DNA of 64,000 nucleotides from contig CAZKEF010000028.1 in assembly GCA_964551735.1 (NCBI GenBank), positions 18,011 to 82,010 of the forward strand, given 5' to 3'. The stretch comes from DAOUAT01 sp964551735. GTDB taxonomy: Bacteria > Chloroflexota > Anaerolineae > CG2-30-64-16. This document shows positions 46,930 through 57,350 of this stretch, piece by piece. Within the stretch, counting starts at the first letter, position 1. Each line of letters begins with the position of its first letter. The notes under the pieces were generated by a model. It searched no databases. It had not been told where the DNA came from and was given only the letters and a program-made list of their open reading frames with translations. A program made the translations under genes and the position numbers.

Positions 46930-49182
46930 ATGGGCAGGTTTCTGGTGCATCCCCGGCGCCGCGTGGAAGGATGCCCGCTGCTGGCGGGGCGCCATACCCT
47001 TCGACGCGCTCAGGGTGCTTTATCGGTTATTCGAGTCGGCGCCGGAATCTCGAAGCCGGGGAACATCCTGCGACTTGTTTTCTTCTTGCTGATAGCCTTG
47101 GCCCTGGCCGCCTGCCGCCCCACGCCGCCGCCCGCGGCCGTGGACGCGGTGAAACTGTACGTGGAGGCCGATGGCCTGCACCAGGTTTCCGCTGCCGGCC
47201 TGCGTGCGGCCGGCTTCGACCTGGCCGGGGCCGATCCCTCGACGCTGGCGCTGAGCACGGGCGGCGAGCCGGTGGCGTTCCAGGTGGTGGGCGTGGGCCG
47301 CGAGGCTGCGCTGCGCTTCTACGGCCAGGCGCTGGGGAGCGAGGCCTACCTGGGTCGCAACGTCTATTGGCTGCAGCGCCTCCCGGCCGGCAGCGCCGAC
47401 GCAGGCGGCCTTCAGGTGCTGCGGGTGGACGCCGCCCCGGCCAGCGATGGGGCGCCCGTTGAGGTCGTGACCGCCACCGTCCAGGCCGAGGAGCAATTGC
47501 TTTACCGCGTCCAGGCCGAGATCGAGGCCGACCGCTGGGCCTGGCAGACGCTGTTCGCACCGGTCACCGTCACCCTGCCCCTACAAGCCCCCCATGCCGT
47601 CGCCGGCGACGCGACCATCCGCGTGCGGGTGATCGGCAACTCCTCGGCGCCGGTTGACCCGGACCACCACCTTGTCGTCGTGCTCAACGATACGCAGGTG
47701 GTGGATTTTGCCTGGGACGGCGCTGACCCGGTGATTATCTCCGGTACGATACCGTCCGGCGTGCTTCGGGCCGGCGAGAACCGGTTGCAACTGGTCGCGC
47801 CCGGCGACACGGGCGCGCCGGCCGATTCGGTGGCGCTGGACTGGGTGGAGCTGACCTATCCACGGGCGCTGTTGCTGGATGCGGGCAGCCTGGCTTTTGA
47901 GGGTGACGCGGCGGCCTATGCCCTGCGGTCGCCGGCCGCACTGGCCGCGCTGTGGGATATCACTGACCCGGCCCGGCCGGTTGCATTAGCGGGCGCCGAG
48001 GCCGCCGATGGCTTGCTGCGCTTCCGCTCAGAAGGTGGCAGCCGGCGCTTCGTGGCCGTGACCCAGGCCGGGCTGGCGGCGCCCGCGGCCATCGTGCCCG
48101 CGTCCAGCCCCGATTTGCGTGACTGGCCGAGTGGCGCGGACATGATCGTGGTGACCGTGCCGGAGTTCCGCCAGGCGCTGGCGCCGTTGGTGGCCGAGCG
48201 GCAAGCCCAGGGGCTGCGGGTCGCAGTGGTGGATGTAGGGCAGGTCTACGACACCTTCACCTTCGGCCGCGCTGAGCCCGAGGCGATCCGCGCCCTGGCC
48301 CAGCACGCGGTCAACCAGTGGCCCGCGCCCGCGCCTCGCTTCCTGCTGCTGGCCGGCGATGCAAGTTACGACCCGCGCGGCTACACCGCAGGCCCCGAGC
48401 GCGACCTGGTGCCCACCCGGGTCGTGCAGACCACCTTCTCCGGTTGGACCGGCTCAGACGTGTGGTACGCGCTGCCGGACGACGGGCCGGGCTCCCTACC
48501 GGTGTTGGCGGTGGGCCGGTTCCCCGCGCAGACGGCCGATCAACTGGCGACCATGGTGGCCAAGACACTGGACTACGAGCGATCCCAGGCCGGCGAGTGG
48601 CGCGGCCGCGCGCTGCTGGTGGCCGACAACAAGGAGCCGGGCTTCACGGCCGAGGCGGATGACTTCGCAGCCGCGCTGGCCGGCTACACGGCCCGCACCG
48701 TCACCTTGGACGGGGACGGCAGCGCCGCGCGGCAGGATCTGCTGGCCGCATTCGAGGAGGGCACGGGGCTGATCGGCTATTTCGGCCACGGCAGCGTGCA
48801 GCTTTGGGCGCGGGAGAAGATCTTCGGGGTGGAGGATGTGGCGAAACTGACCAACCGTGAGCGGCTGCCGGTGCTTTTCACCGTCACGTGCCTCAGCGGG
48901 TTGTTCGAGCACCCCACCACGCCTTCGCTGGGCGAGGCGTTGCTGCGATCCAAGAACGGCGGCGCGGTGGCCGCCCTGGTGCCCTCGAGCGCGGCCTTGT
49001 TGAGCGATCAGCGGGTGCTGGCGGCCGGCCTGGCCGATGCCCTGGCGGCCACCGGCGACCGCGCCCCGCGGACGTTGGGGGAGGCAGTGCTGCAGGCTCA
49101 ATCGGGCCTGACCGCGGGCGGCGGCGTGCGCGAGATCTTGTTGACCTTCAACCTGTTGGGGGATCCGGCGCTGCCACGGTAG
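46930..49182 (+). CDS. C25 (gingipain-like) cysteine peptidase, lipoprotein-type third copy
   Basis: The 750-residue protein is a divergent third C25 member: the His of GLIGYFGHGSVQLWAREK (about residue 619) and the Cys of FTVTCLSGLFEHP (about 653) are kept, with GRAEPEAIRALAQHAVNQW and LVPTRVVQTTFSGWTGSDVW blocks. A lipobox (LALAAC, Cys62) suggests a membrane lipoprotein, but the signal starts unusually late because about 40 residues before it include a translated mini-repeat. No internal start codon lies between 46930 and the signal. It lacks the GEFDF domain. Confidence 0.85.
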   Translation: MGRFLVHPRRRVEGCPLLAGRHTLRRAQGALSVIRVGAGISKPGNILRLVFFLLIALALAACRPTPPPAAVDAVKLYVEADGLHQVSAAGLRAAGFDLAGADPSTLALSTGGEPVAFQVVGVGREAALRFYGQALGSEAYLGRNVYWLQRLPAGSADAGGLQVLRVDAAPASDGAPVEVVTATVQAEEQLLYRVQAEIEADRWAWQTLFAPVTVTLPLQAPHAVAGDATIRVRVIGNSSAPVDPDHHLVVVLNDTQVVDFAWDGADPVIISGTIPSGVLRAGENRLQLVAPGDTGAPADSVALDWVELTYPRALLLDAGSLAFEGDAAAYALRSPAALAALWDITDPARPVALAGAEAADGLLRFRSEGGSRRFVAVTQAGLAAPAAIVPASSPDLRDWPSGADMIVVTVPEFRQALAPLVAERQAQGLRVAVVDVGQVYDTFTFGRAEPEAIRALAQHAVNQWPAPAPRFLLLAGDASYDPRGYTAGPERDLVPTRVVQTTFSGWTGSDVWYALPDDGPGSLPVLAVGRFPAQTADQLATMVAKTLDYERSQAGEWRGRALLVADNKEPGFTAEADDFAAALAGYTARTVTLDGDGSAARQDLLAAFEEGTGLIGYFGHGSVQLWAREKIFGVEDVAKLTNRERLPVLFTVTCLSGLFEHPTTPSLGEALLRSKNGGAVAALVPSSAALLSDQRVLAAGLADALAATGDRAPRTLGEAVLQAQSGLTAGGGVREILLTFNLLGDPALPR
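46997..47020. repeat. CTTCGACGCGCTCAGGGTGC mini-repeat at the start of the third C25 gene
   Basis: CTTCGACGCGCTCAGGGTGC is translated as part of the N-terminal extension (LRRAQGAL). The reverse complement form occurs at 1021-1043. Confidence 0.55.
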
Positions 49183-49188
49183 AGGCGA

Positions 49189-50307
49189 TCAGCGGCACGA
49201 GTTCAACACGTCCACCTGCGGGAAGATGGTGCGGGCGTCGGCGCCGTGGGCCCATACGCTGCTGTAGGTGGTCACATCGTCCACCGTAACCCAGAAGTAC
49301 ATGCGGTTCAGCGGATCTTGCGCAGCGCTGATGTCCACGTCGTTGAAATCCCACGCCAGGAACTGCATCCCGGTGCCCGTGGCCATCGCGCGCGGCTTGC
49401 CGATCACGGTGCTGCCCACGCGTTCCGGCTCGTTGTTCACCGACCAGTGGAGCCGGACGGTCGGCCGCCAGTCGGCCTCCGCGGCAACCGCCTGCAATGT
49501 CCCGGCCGCGAACAGATACGCGGTCACGTTGGCCCTCGTTGCCTCGGCGATGGGCAAGTTGTCGTGGGGCCAGACGATCTGGATGCGCGCGTCTACGGCG
49601 GCGGGCGGCTGGCGCAGTACGTCCACCGGCACATCGGTTTGTGGGAAGATGGTGCGCGCGTCGGCCGCGTGGGCCCAGATGTTGGGCAGCGTGGTGACGC
49701 CCTCTACGGTGACAAAGAAGGTCAGTTTGTTGGCCGGATCGCGGCTCTCGGCCACATCAACGTCGTTGAAATCCCAGACCGGGTAGATGCGGCCAGCGAC
49801 CGATAACATCCGCTTGTCCCCGATGGCTACCGCCGCGACCGGCTGGTTGTTCAGCGCGCGCCACAGCCGCACGGTCGGCGTCCAGTCGCACGGGGGCGCG
49901 TCCAGGGCCGCTCCGCCGCCGATCCCGCTGCCGCTGATCAGGTAGGCGGTGATGTTGGCCAGGTCAGCATCGCGTACTGCGGCGCCGTCGTGCGGCCACA
50001 CGATCTCGATCTTGGCGCGCACGATGGGTGGTGTGGCAATGAGCGGCCGCGCGGCGACGGGCGTGGCCGCCAGCGTTGGCGGCGGCGTGAAGGTGGGCTC
50101 TGGGGTCTCGGACGGCGCGGCGGTGGCAACGGCGGTCAGGGGTGCGATGGCCTGCGGCGTGCTGCCGGCCGGCGCCGGCGTCGCTTCCGACATGCCGCGC
50201 CAGACGGCAACCAGCGTCGCGATACCGATGGTCGCTATTACCAGGATGAAACTTGCGGCGAGCCATAGCTGGGTTCGGCCCGAGGGAGAGACGCGGCCAG
50301 ACTTCAT
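49189..50307 (-). CDS. Membrane-anchored protein with two copies of an unknown domain
   Basis: This 372-residue protein has an N-terminal membrane segment (about residues 13-35), a Pro/Thr/Ala-rich linker and two tandem copies of a domain of about 120 residues. Copies share IEIVWPHDGAAV/IQIVWPHDNLPI, ANITAYL/ANVTAYL, TPTVRLW/RPTVRLH, WDFNDVDV/WDFNDVDI, FFVTVEGVTT/YFWVTVDDVTT and ADARTIFPQTDV/ADARTIFPQVDV. No family recognised. The ATG at 50307 lies six bases after a TATACT box on the same strand and has no ribosome-binding site, so its mRNA may be leaderless. Divergent from the response regulator gene. Confidence 0.7.
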   Translation of the reverse strand: MKSGRVSPSGRTQLWLAASFILVIATIGIATLVAVWRGMSEATPAPAGSTPQAIAPLTAVATAAPSETPEPTFTPPPTLAATPVAARPLIATPPIVRAKIEIVWPHDGAAVRDADLANITAYLISGSGIGGGAALDAPPCDWTPTVRLWRALNNQPVAAVAIGDKRMLSVAGRIYPVWDFNDVDVAESRDPANKLTFFVTVEGVTTLPNIWAHAADARTIFPQTDVPVDVLRQPPAAVDARIQIVWPHDNLPIAEATRANVTAYLFAAGTLQAVAAEADWRPTVRLHWSVNNEPERVGSTVIGKPRAMATGTGMQFLAWDFNDVDISAAQDPLNRMYFWVTVDDVTTYSSVWAHGADARTIFPQVDVLNSCR

Positions 50308-50313
50308 GGGGGT

Positions 50314-50345
50314 AGTATACCACTCTCGTCGTTGCAGCCGCAAAC
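50314..50345 (-). promoter_or_regulatory. Possible leaderless promoter of the 49189-50307 gene
   Basis: TATACT on the minus strand (50319-50314) stands six bases before the ATG; a weak TTGCGG is about 18 bases upstream. Confidence 0.45.
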
Positions 50346-50390
50346 TTGTGACGCGAGGCATCATCTTTTCTATCGTATCTATACCGTTCC

Positions 50391-50407
50391 TTCACAGATT
50401 CTTCATA
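50391..50407 (+). promoter_or_regulatory. Direct repeat upstream of the response regulator gene
   Basis: TTCACA (50391-50396) and TTCATA (50402-50407) are spaced 11 bases apart, the geometry of OmpR/PhoB-type binding sites. It may be an autoregulatory site. Confidence 0.35.
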
Positions 50408-50439
50408 CTTTCGGCGGATAATGGCGCGGAGGGGGTGCG

Positions 50440-51129
50440 ATGAGCGGCAAAATTCTGGTAGTGGACGACGAAGCGAAGATCGTGCGCCTGGTGCGCGCCT
50501 ACCTGGAGCAGGCTGGCTACAGCGTGGTGCTCGCAGATGACGGTCCCACCGCGCTGATCCAGGCGCGGCGTGAGCGGCCCGACCTGATCGTGCTGGACCT
50601 GGGCCTGCCGGGCGCCGATGGCCTCGACGTGGCGCGGACGCTGCGCCGCGAGGGCAACGTGCCGATCATCATGTTGACCGCGCGCGTAGACGACACCGAT
50701 CGCATCATCGGCCTGGAGCTGGGGGCCGACGACTATGTGACCAAGCCGTTTAACCCGCGCGAGTTGGTGGCGCGCGTCCGGGCTGTGCTGCGCCGGTCGG
50801 GCAGCACTCCCCCGGCCGCCGAGGTGCTGCGCGGCGGCGAGATCGAGGTGGATATCAGTGGGCACCGGGCGGCCCGTCGCGGCCAGGCCCTGGACCTCAC
50901 TCCGACCGAGTTCGATCTGCTGGTCGTGCTGTTGCAGAACCCCGGCCGCGCGTTTACCCGGCTGGAGCTGCTGGATCGGGTGCAGGGGTACGCCTACGAG
51001 GGCTACGAGCGTACGGTGGACGCGCACGTTAAGAACCTGCGCGCCAAGCTGGGCGATGACCCGCGGCGGCCGCGGTACATTCAGACGGTGTACGGGGTGG
51101 GCTACAAGTTCGAGGAGACGGTGGCATGA
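50440..51129 (+). CDS. OmpR/PhoB-type response regulator
   Basis: The 229-residue protein has a receiver domain with the phosphorylatable Asp in LIVLDLGLPGADG (about residue 53), Lys in DDYVTKPFNPREL (about 102), and a C-terminal winged-helix domain (LDLTPTEFDLLVVLLQNPGR, YERTVDAHVKNLRAKLG, YIQTVYGVGYKFEE). GGAGGGGG precedes the ATG. It overlaps the histidine kinase gene by four bases (ATGA). Targets are not known. Confidence 0.95.
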   Translation: MSGKILVVDDEAKIVRLVRAYLEQAGYSVVLADDGPTALIQARRERPDLIVLDLGLPGADGLDVARTLRREGNVPIIMLTARVDDTDRIIGLELGADDYVTKPFNPRELVARVRAVLRRSGSTPPAAEVLRGGEIEVDISGHRAARRGQALDLTPTEFDLLVVLLQNPGRAFTRLELLDRVQGYAYEGYERTVDAHVKNLRAKLGDDPRRPRYIQTVYGVGYKFEETVA

Positions 51130-52490
51130 ATCGCCTCTGGGTCAAGCTGACCCTGGCGTTTCTGGCCACGGCCCTGGTGGCGGTCGGCGTGGTGGCTTGG
51201 CTGGCCGAGCGTAACATGGGCAGCCAGTTCCGCCAGTATGTGGTGCGCAACGCCGCTGCGCAGCCCGCGGTGGTCCAGGGGCTCATCGCCTACTACACCG
51301 AGCATGGGAGCTGGATGGAGGTGGGCGCGGTCATGCCCGAGCTGGACCACGATGGGCAGGGCGCCGCGCTGGGCCGTGGCCGCGGCCGGCAGGGCGCCGG
51401 GCTGGCGTTGGCCGACGCCTCGGGCGTGGTGATCTACGACGCCACGGGGGAGCTGCTGGGCCAGCGGCCGCCGGCCGCGGTCCTGGCGCAGGGCAGGCCG
51501 TTGACTCTGCCCGACGGCCAACAGATCGGTACGCTGCTGAACCTGGAACCGGCTGCCGTTGTGCTGGATGAACAAGGTCAGTCCTTCCTGGAGCGGGTCC
51601 GGACCTCGCTGGTCTGGGCCGGGCTGCTGGCGGTGGGGGTGGCGCTGGTGCTGGGCCTGTTCATCAGTTGGGGACTGACCCGGCCAGTGCGCAAATTGAC
51701 CCATGCCGCGCGTGCGGTGGCCGCGGGTGACCTGGGCCAACGGGTGGTGGTGCAAGGCCGCGACGAGTTGGGTGAGTTGGGCCACGCCTTCAATCACATG
51801 GCCGCCAGCCTGCAGGCCAGCGAGGCGCTGCGCCGTAACCTGATGGCCGATATCTCCCACGAGCTGCGCACCCCCCTGGCAGTGATCCAAGGCAATCTAC
51901 AGGCGATCCTGGACGGCGTCTTCCCGTTGGAGCAGGCCCAGATCGCCAGCCTGTACGACGAGACTCACCTGCTCACCCGGCTGGTGGAGGACCTGCGGGA
52001 GCTGGCGTTGGCCGAGGCGGGGCAGTTGCGCCTGGAGCGGGCGCCGGTCGACCTGGTTGCCCTGGCTCGGAGCGTGGCAGCGCACTTCCAGCCCACGGCT
52101 GAGACCGCGGGGGTGACGGTATCGGTGGTGGCCGGGGCCGATGTGCCGGTGGTGGGAGGGGACGCCGACCGGTTGGGCCAGGTGCTGCGCAACCTGATCA
52201 GCAACGCGCTGCGGCACACGCCCGCGGGCGGTCGGGTCACCGTATCCGTCACGCAAACCGGCCCGGGGGTGGAGATGCAGGTGAGCGACACCGGCGTGGG
52301 GATCGCGGCCGCGGATCTGCCGCACGTGTTCGACCGCTTCTACCGTGGGGGCAAGGGCCGCCGTGATAGCGGATCGGGCCTGGGGCTGGCCATCGCCAGG
52401 CGGTGGGTGCTGGCCCACGGCGGCCAGATCACGGCCCGCAGCATCGAGGGCCAGGGTGCGACCTTCACTGTGACACTGCTGCAAGAGTAG
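51126..52490 (+). CDS. Membrane sensor histidine kinase (BaeS/HAMP type)
   Basis: This 454-residue protein has two membrane segments (about residues 7-24 and 160-180) enclosing a sensor domain, a HAMP domain, a DHp domain with the phospho-His in DISHELRTPLAVIQG (about residue 245), and an ATPase domain: LRNLISNALRHTPAGG, VSDTGVGIAAADLPHVFDRF, GSGLGLAIARRWVLAHGG. It forms a two-component system with the overlapping response regulator. Ligand unknown. Confidence 0.95.
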   Translation: MNRLWVKLTLAFLATALVAVGVVAWLAERNMGSQFRQYVVRNAAAQPAVVQGLIAYYTEHGSWMEVGAVMPELDHDGQGAALGRGRGRQGAGLALADASGVVIYDATGELLGQRPPAAVLAQGRPLTLPDGQQIGTLLNLEPAAVVLDEQGQSFLERVRTSLVWAGLLAVGVALVLGLFISWGLTRPVRKLTHAARAVAAGDLGQRVVVQGRDELGELGHAFNHMAASLQASEALRRNLMADISHELRTPLAVIQGNLQAILDGVFPLEQAQIASLYDETHLLTRLVEDLRELALAEAGQLRLERAPVDLVALARSVAAHFQPTAETAGVTVSVVAGADVPVVGGDADRLGQVLRNLISNALRHTPAGGRVTVSVTQTGPGVEMQVSDTGVGIAAADLPHVFDRFYRGGKGRRDSGSGLGLAIARRWVLAHGGQITARSIEGQGATFTVTLLQE

Positions 52491-52588
52491 GGGCCGCTGC
52501 GCGTCCGAGGGTGCGAGGAGGGTGCGGCGCGTGATGTTCGTTGGCCGGGGAGCGGCGGCATGTGTGACGCGACCCCTTCCCCTGCCGT

Positions 52589-54199
52589 CTACTCCTCCGG
52601 GTCGACCCAGTCTGCGAAGAGCGCATCCACCTCAGTCCCGCCGACCGCCACAGCCAGCGCCCGAAACTCGGCCGGCGTGGCGATGTCCCACGCCTGTTCC
52701 TCGTAGTAACGGCGCAGCAGCGTCGTCATGCCCTCCTCGCCGATCCGGTCGCGCAGCGCCAGCAGGAAGAGGGGGCCGCGACCGTATACGATGGCGCTGT
52801 ACTCGCGGGCATCGTAGGCTGCCACCGGCAGCCCCACCGGCTTCTCCGCGAAGTCCACCCTGGCCCAGCGGTCGTTGAGCGCCTGCACGAACCCGTCCGC
52901 ACCGGCCACGCCGTAGGCATCTCGGAAATACAGGTAGGTGCTGTACTGCGCCAACGCCTCATCCAGCCAGGGATCGTTGAGCTGGTCGTTGCCCACCACG
53001 TTGTACCACCACTGATGCGAGACCTCGTGGACCGTCGCCGACTCGAACAGGGTCCGGCGTTCGAGGTCGCTGTAGAGCCGCTGCGCCATGGCGATCAGGC
53101 CGGGGTATTCGATGCCGGCCGCGCTGGTGCCCGTGGCGACGATGTCCAGCTCGCGGTAGGGGTAGGGGCCGAACGCGTCCTGGTAGAGCGCCAGCGCCTG
53201 CGCGGCCCAGCGCAGTGCGGCGCGGCCGCCCGCCTCGTCCGCAAGCAGGAAGTAGCTGTTGACCGTGACATCGTCCACGGTGGTGCTGGCCGCCCGGTAG
53301 TCGGCGCTGGCCGCGATGTTGAAGTCGCGCAGCGGCCCGCCGGCCAGCCGCCAGGTGGCCGTGCCGTCGCCGTGATCCTCCCGGCTCACCGTAGCGCCGG
53401 TGGCGGCCACGGTCAGTGTGGCCGGCGCGGTCAGCGTCACCTCATACAGGCTGGCGTCGTGGAAGATCACGTCGCCCGTGGGGGCCGGGGTTTCGGTGCG
53501 CCAGCCCGCCTCGTCGTAGACCGCTACGGTGGGGTAGAAGTGCGCCAGCGCCAGGATGCCGTCCTGGTACGCGAACTCGCCGTAGTTGCCCACCCCTTCC
53601 CCCGGGGGGACGGGCACCGCGAAGCGCAGCGCCAGGTCAACCGCGGCGCCGGGCGGCAGGGGCGCGGGCAGCGCGATCGCGATCATGGCCCCTTGGTTCA
53701 GCGCAGAGGCTGTCGCCGGCCTGCCGTCGGCCAGCACGTCGCTCACCGTCATGCCGCCGGCCCACAGGTTCGGATAGAGGTGCAGCAGGATCCGGTCCAG
53801 CGCGGCGTCCTCCCGGTTGGTGTAGCGGATTTCCGCCTCGCCGGTGAGCTGCTCCAGGTCCGCGGGCAAGGCGATCGCCAGGCGGTAGCGCGTCAGCCCG
53901 GCCAGGTCCAGCCCGGCCGCGGCCTGGGGCCGCAGAGCAGCCAGGTAGGGGGCCAGGTCATCGGCCGCGGGCGCCGGGGCGGCTGTCGGGGACTCCGGGG
54001 CGACCGGGGTGGAAGTGGCTGTGGGGGCGGGGGCCGTCGTCGGGGCCGCGGTGGCAACCGCCTCGGCCGGGTTGGTTGTGGCGGTGGGGCTGGCGGGCGG
54101 CAGGGCCGGGGGCGCGGCCGGCCGGCCGCATCCCGCCAGCATGAGCATGCAAAGCAAGGGCAACAGAAGACCAGCAGGCAAAGGTTTACGATGGCCCAT
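52589..54199 (-). CDS. M1 family aminopeptidase lipoprotein
   Basis: The 536-residue protein starts with a lipoprotein signal (LLCMLMLAGCG), then a Pro/Ala/Thr-rich linker, and an M1 domain: ATGTSAAGIEYPGLIAM, the zinc motif HEVSHQWWYNVVGNDQ (HExxH) and the third ligand Glu in NDPWLDEALAQYSTYLYF. The catalytic motif is intact. It would hydrolyse peptides at the cell surface. The gene is separated from the HK by 98 bases in convergent orientation. Confidence 0.92.
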   Translation of the reverse strand: MGHRKPLPAGLLLPLLCMLMLAGCGRPAAPPALPPASPTATTNPAEAVATAAPTTAPAPTATSTPVAPESPTAAPAPAADDLAPYLAALRPQAAAGLDLAGLTRYRLAIALPADLEQLTGEAEIRYTNREDAALDRILLHLYPNLWAGGMTVSDVLADGRPATASALNQGAMIAIALPAPLPPGAAVDLALRFAVPVPPGEGVGNYGEFAYQDGILALAHFYPTVAVYDEAGWRTETPAPTGDVIFHDASLYEVTLTAPATLTVAATGATVSREDHGDGTATWRLAGGPLRDFNIAASADYRAASTTVDDVTVNSYFLLADEAGGRAALRWAAQALALYQDAFGPYPYRELDIVATGTSAAGIEYPGLIAMAQRLYSDLERRTLFESATVHEVSHQWWYNVVGNDQLNDPWLDEALAQYSTYLYFRDAYGVAGADGFVQALNDRWARVDFAEKPVGLPVAAYDAREYSAIVYGRGPLFLLALRDRIGEEGMTTLLRRYYEEQAWDIATPAEFRALAVAVGGTEVDALFADWVDPEE

Positions 54200-54233
54200 C
54201 GAACTCCAATGATACGGCTCTCAGCTGTACTCT

Positions 54234-55439
54234 CTATGCTGCCAGCGCCTGCGCCAGGTCTGCGATGATGTCTGCGGGATCCTCGATCCCCACCGACAGC
54301 CGCACCAGTCCATCGCCGATGCCGATCCGGCGGCGCTCCTCGGGCGACAGCGCGCGGTGCGATGACATCGCGGGATAGAGCACCAGGCTGTAGACGTCGC
54401 CCAGGGTGGTGGCCGTCTGGATCAGCCGGAGCGCGGCCATGAACCGGAAGACCTCGGCGCGGCCCGCGTCGCGCAGATCGAAGCTGATCATCGCACCGAA
54501 CGCGCCGCCCAGCAAGCGGTCGGCCAGCGCGTGCCCCGGGTGCGCGGGCAGGCCCGGATAGTGGACGCGCGCCACGCGCGGCTGCCCGGCCAGCCTCGCC
54601 GCGATCCGCGCCGCGTTGGCGCACTGGCGCTCGACCCGCAGCGGCAGCGTCTTCAGCCCGCGGTGGAGCAGCCACGCGTCCTGCGGCCCCAGGTTCGCGC
54701 CCAGCAGCTTTTGGACTTCATACAGTTCAGCGCGCCGCGCCGCAGAGGTGACCACCACGCCGCCCAACACATCCCCGTGGCCACCCAGATACTTGGTGGC
54801 GCTGTGGATCACGAAGTCCGCGCCCAGCGCCAGCGGCCGGCACAGCACGGGGGTGGCGAAGGTGTTGTCTACGAGGAACGCCGCGCCGGCAGCATGGGCC
54901 AGCTCGGCCAGCCGCGGCAGGTCAGCCACCTTCAGCAGCGGGTTCGAGACCGTCTCGACCAGCAGCGCGGCGGGCGGGGCGGCCGCGAGGGCTGCCCCTA
55001 CGGCATCCAGGTCGGCGATGTCCACGAAGCGCACGGCCACGCCCTGGGTCACCAGCAGCCGGGCCAGCAGCGCGTAGGTGGCGCCGTAGAGGTCATGGGC
55101 TGCGACCACCGTGGCTCCGGCGCGCGCGCCCGCGGCCAGCAGCGCCGCGTGGATGGCCGCCATACCGGAGCCGTAGGCCAGCGCGGCCTCGGCCCCTTCC
55201 AGCGCTGCCACTGCAGCCTCCAGCGCGGCCACGGTGGGGTTGCCGTAGCGGGTGTACACCGGGTTCGCGCTGGTCCCCGAGAAGACGGCGTCCAGGTCTT
55301 CCATGTCTTCGTAAGTGTAACCCACACTGTGATAGATGGGTGTCACGGTTGCGGCGAACGCGGCCTGCGCGCGGTCAGCCGGCTGCGCGGTCAGCCTGCG
55401 TTCGCCCGCGTGCACGGCCAGAGTGTGGATCGATGACAT
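54234..55439 (-). CDS. PLP-dependent Cys/Met metabolism enzyme (cystathionine gamma-synthase or gamma-lyase-like)
   Basis: The 401-residue protein has the family blocks PIYHSVGYTYED, RYGNPTVAALE, YGSGMAAIHAALLA, LLVETVSNPLLKVADLPRLA, FLVDNTFATPVLCRPLALGA and the PLP lysine in IHSATKYLGGHGDVLGG. It ends MSSHRALSPEERRRIGIGDG with LVRLSVGIEDPADIIADL. It could be a cystathionine gamma-synthase, gamma-lyase or methionine gamma-lyase; the sequence alone does not decide. The ATG at 55439 follows GGGAGG; extension to 55514 would cover a hairpin. Confidence 0.92.
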   Translation of the reverse strand: MSSIHTLAVHAGERRLTAQPADRAQAAFAATVTPIYHSVGYTYEDMEDLDAVFSGTSANPVYTRYGNPTVAALEAAVAALEGAEAALAYGSGMAAIHAALLAAGARAGATVVAAHDLYGATYALLARLLVTQGVAVRFVDIADLDAVGAALAAAPPAALLVETVSNPLLKVADLPRLAELAHAAGAAFLVDNTFATPVLCRPLALGADFVIHSATKYLGGHGDVLGGVVVTSAARRAELYEVQKLLGANLGPQDAWLLHRGLKTLPLRVERQCANAARIAARLAGQPRVARVHYPGLPAHPGHALADRLLGGAFGAMISFDLRDAGRAEVFRFMAALRLIQTATTLGDVYSLVLYPAMSSHRALSPEERRRIGIGDGLVRLSVGIEDPADIIADLAQALAA

Positions 55440-55474
55440 GGCGCCTCCCGAAAGCGCAGATTCCTCCCTGAGAC

Positions 55475-55499
55475 CGGTCCGGTTTTCAACCACCGGACC
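55475..55499. terminator. Strong hairpin between the S8 and Cys/Met enzyme genes
   Basis: CCGGTCCGG (55475-55483) pairs with CCGGACCGG (55491-55499) around TTTTCAA. Without a T tract its role is uncertain: terminator of the S8 gene or 5' leader hairpin of the next gene. Confidence 0.5.
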
Positions 55500-55520
55500 G
55501 GAGCTCGTGAGCAAACGCCG

Positions 55521-57176
<1,656 letters not shown>

Positions 57177-57254
57177 GGGATTGACTCCTTTCAAAGGGGG
57201 CGAGGTCGGACGGCTGCTGGAGGCCGGCCTGTACGGGTGGAGATTGCGCTCCCT

Positions 57255-57283
57255 ACTCTACAGCGAAAGCCACCGGGTGTCAA
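57255..57283 (-). promoter_or_regulatory. Promoter of the thermitase-like gene
   Basis: On the minus strand TTGACA (57283-57278), 17-base spacer, TAGAGT (57260-57255). Confidence 0.7.
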
Positions 57284-57350
57284 TTCTCGCAAAAGGTTGG
57301 GCGCCTGCCTGAAAGGATCCGGTTTCCCTCGCTTCGCTGCGGCCAGCCCA

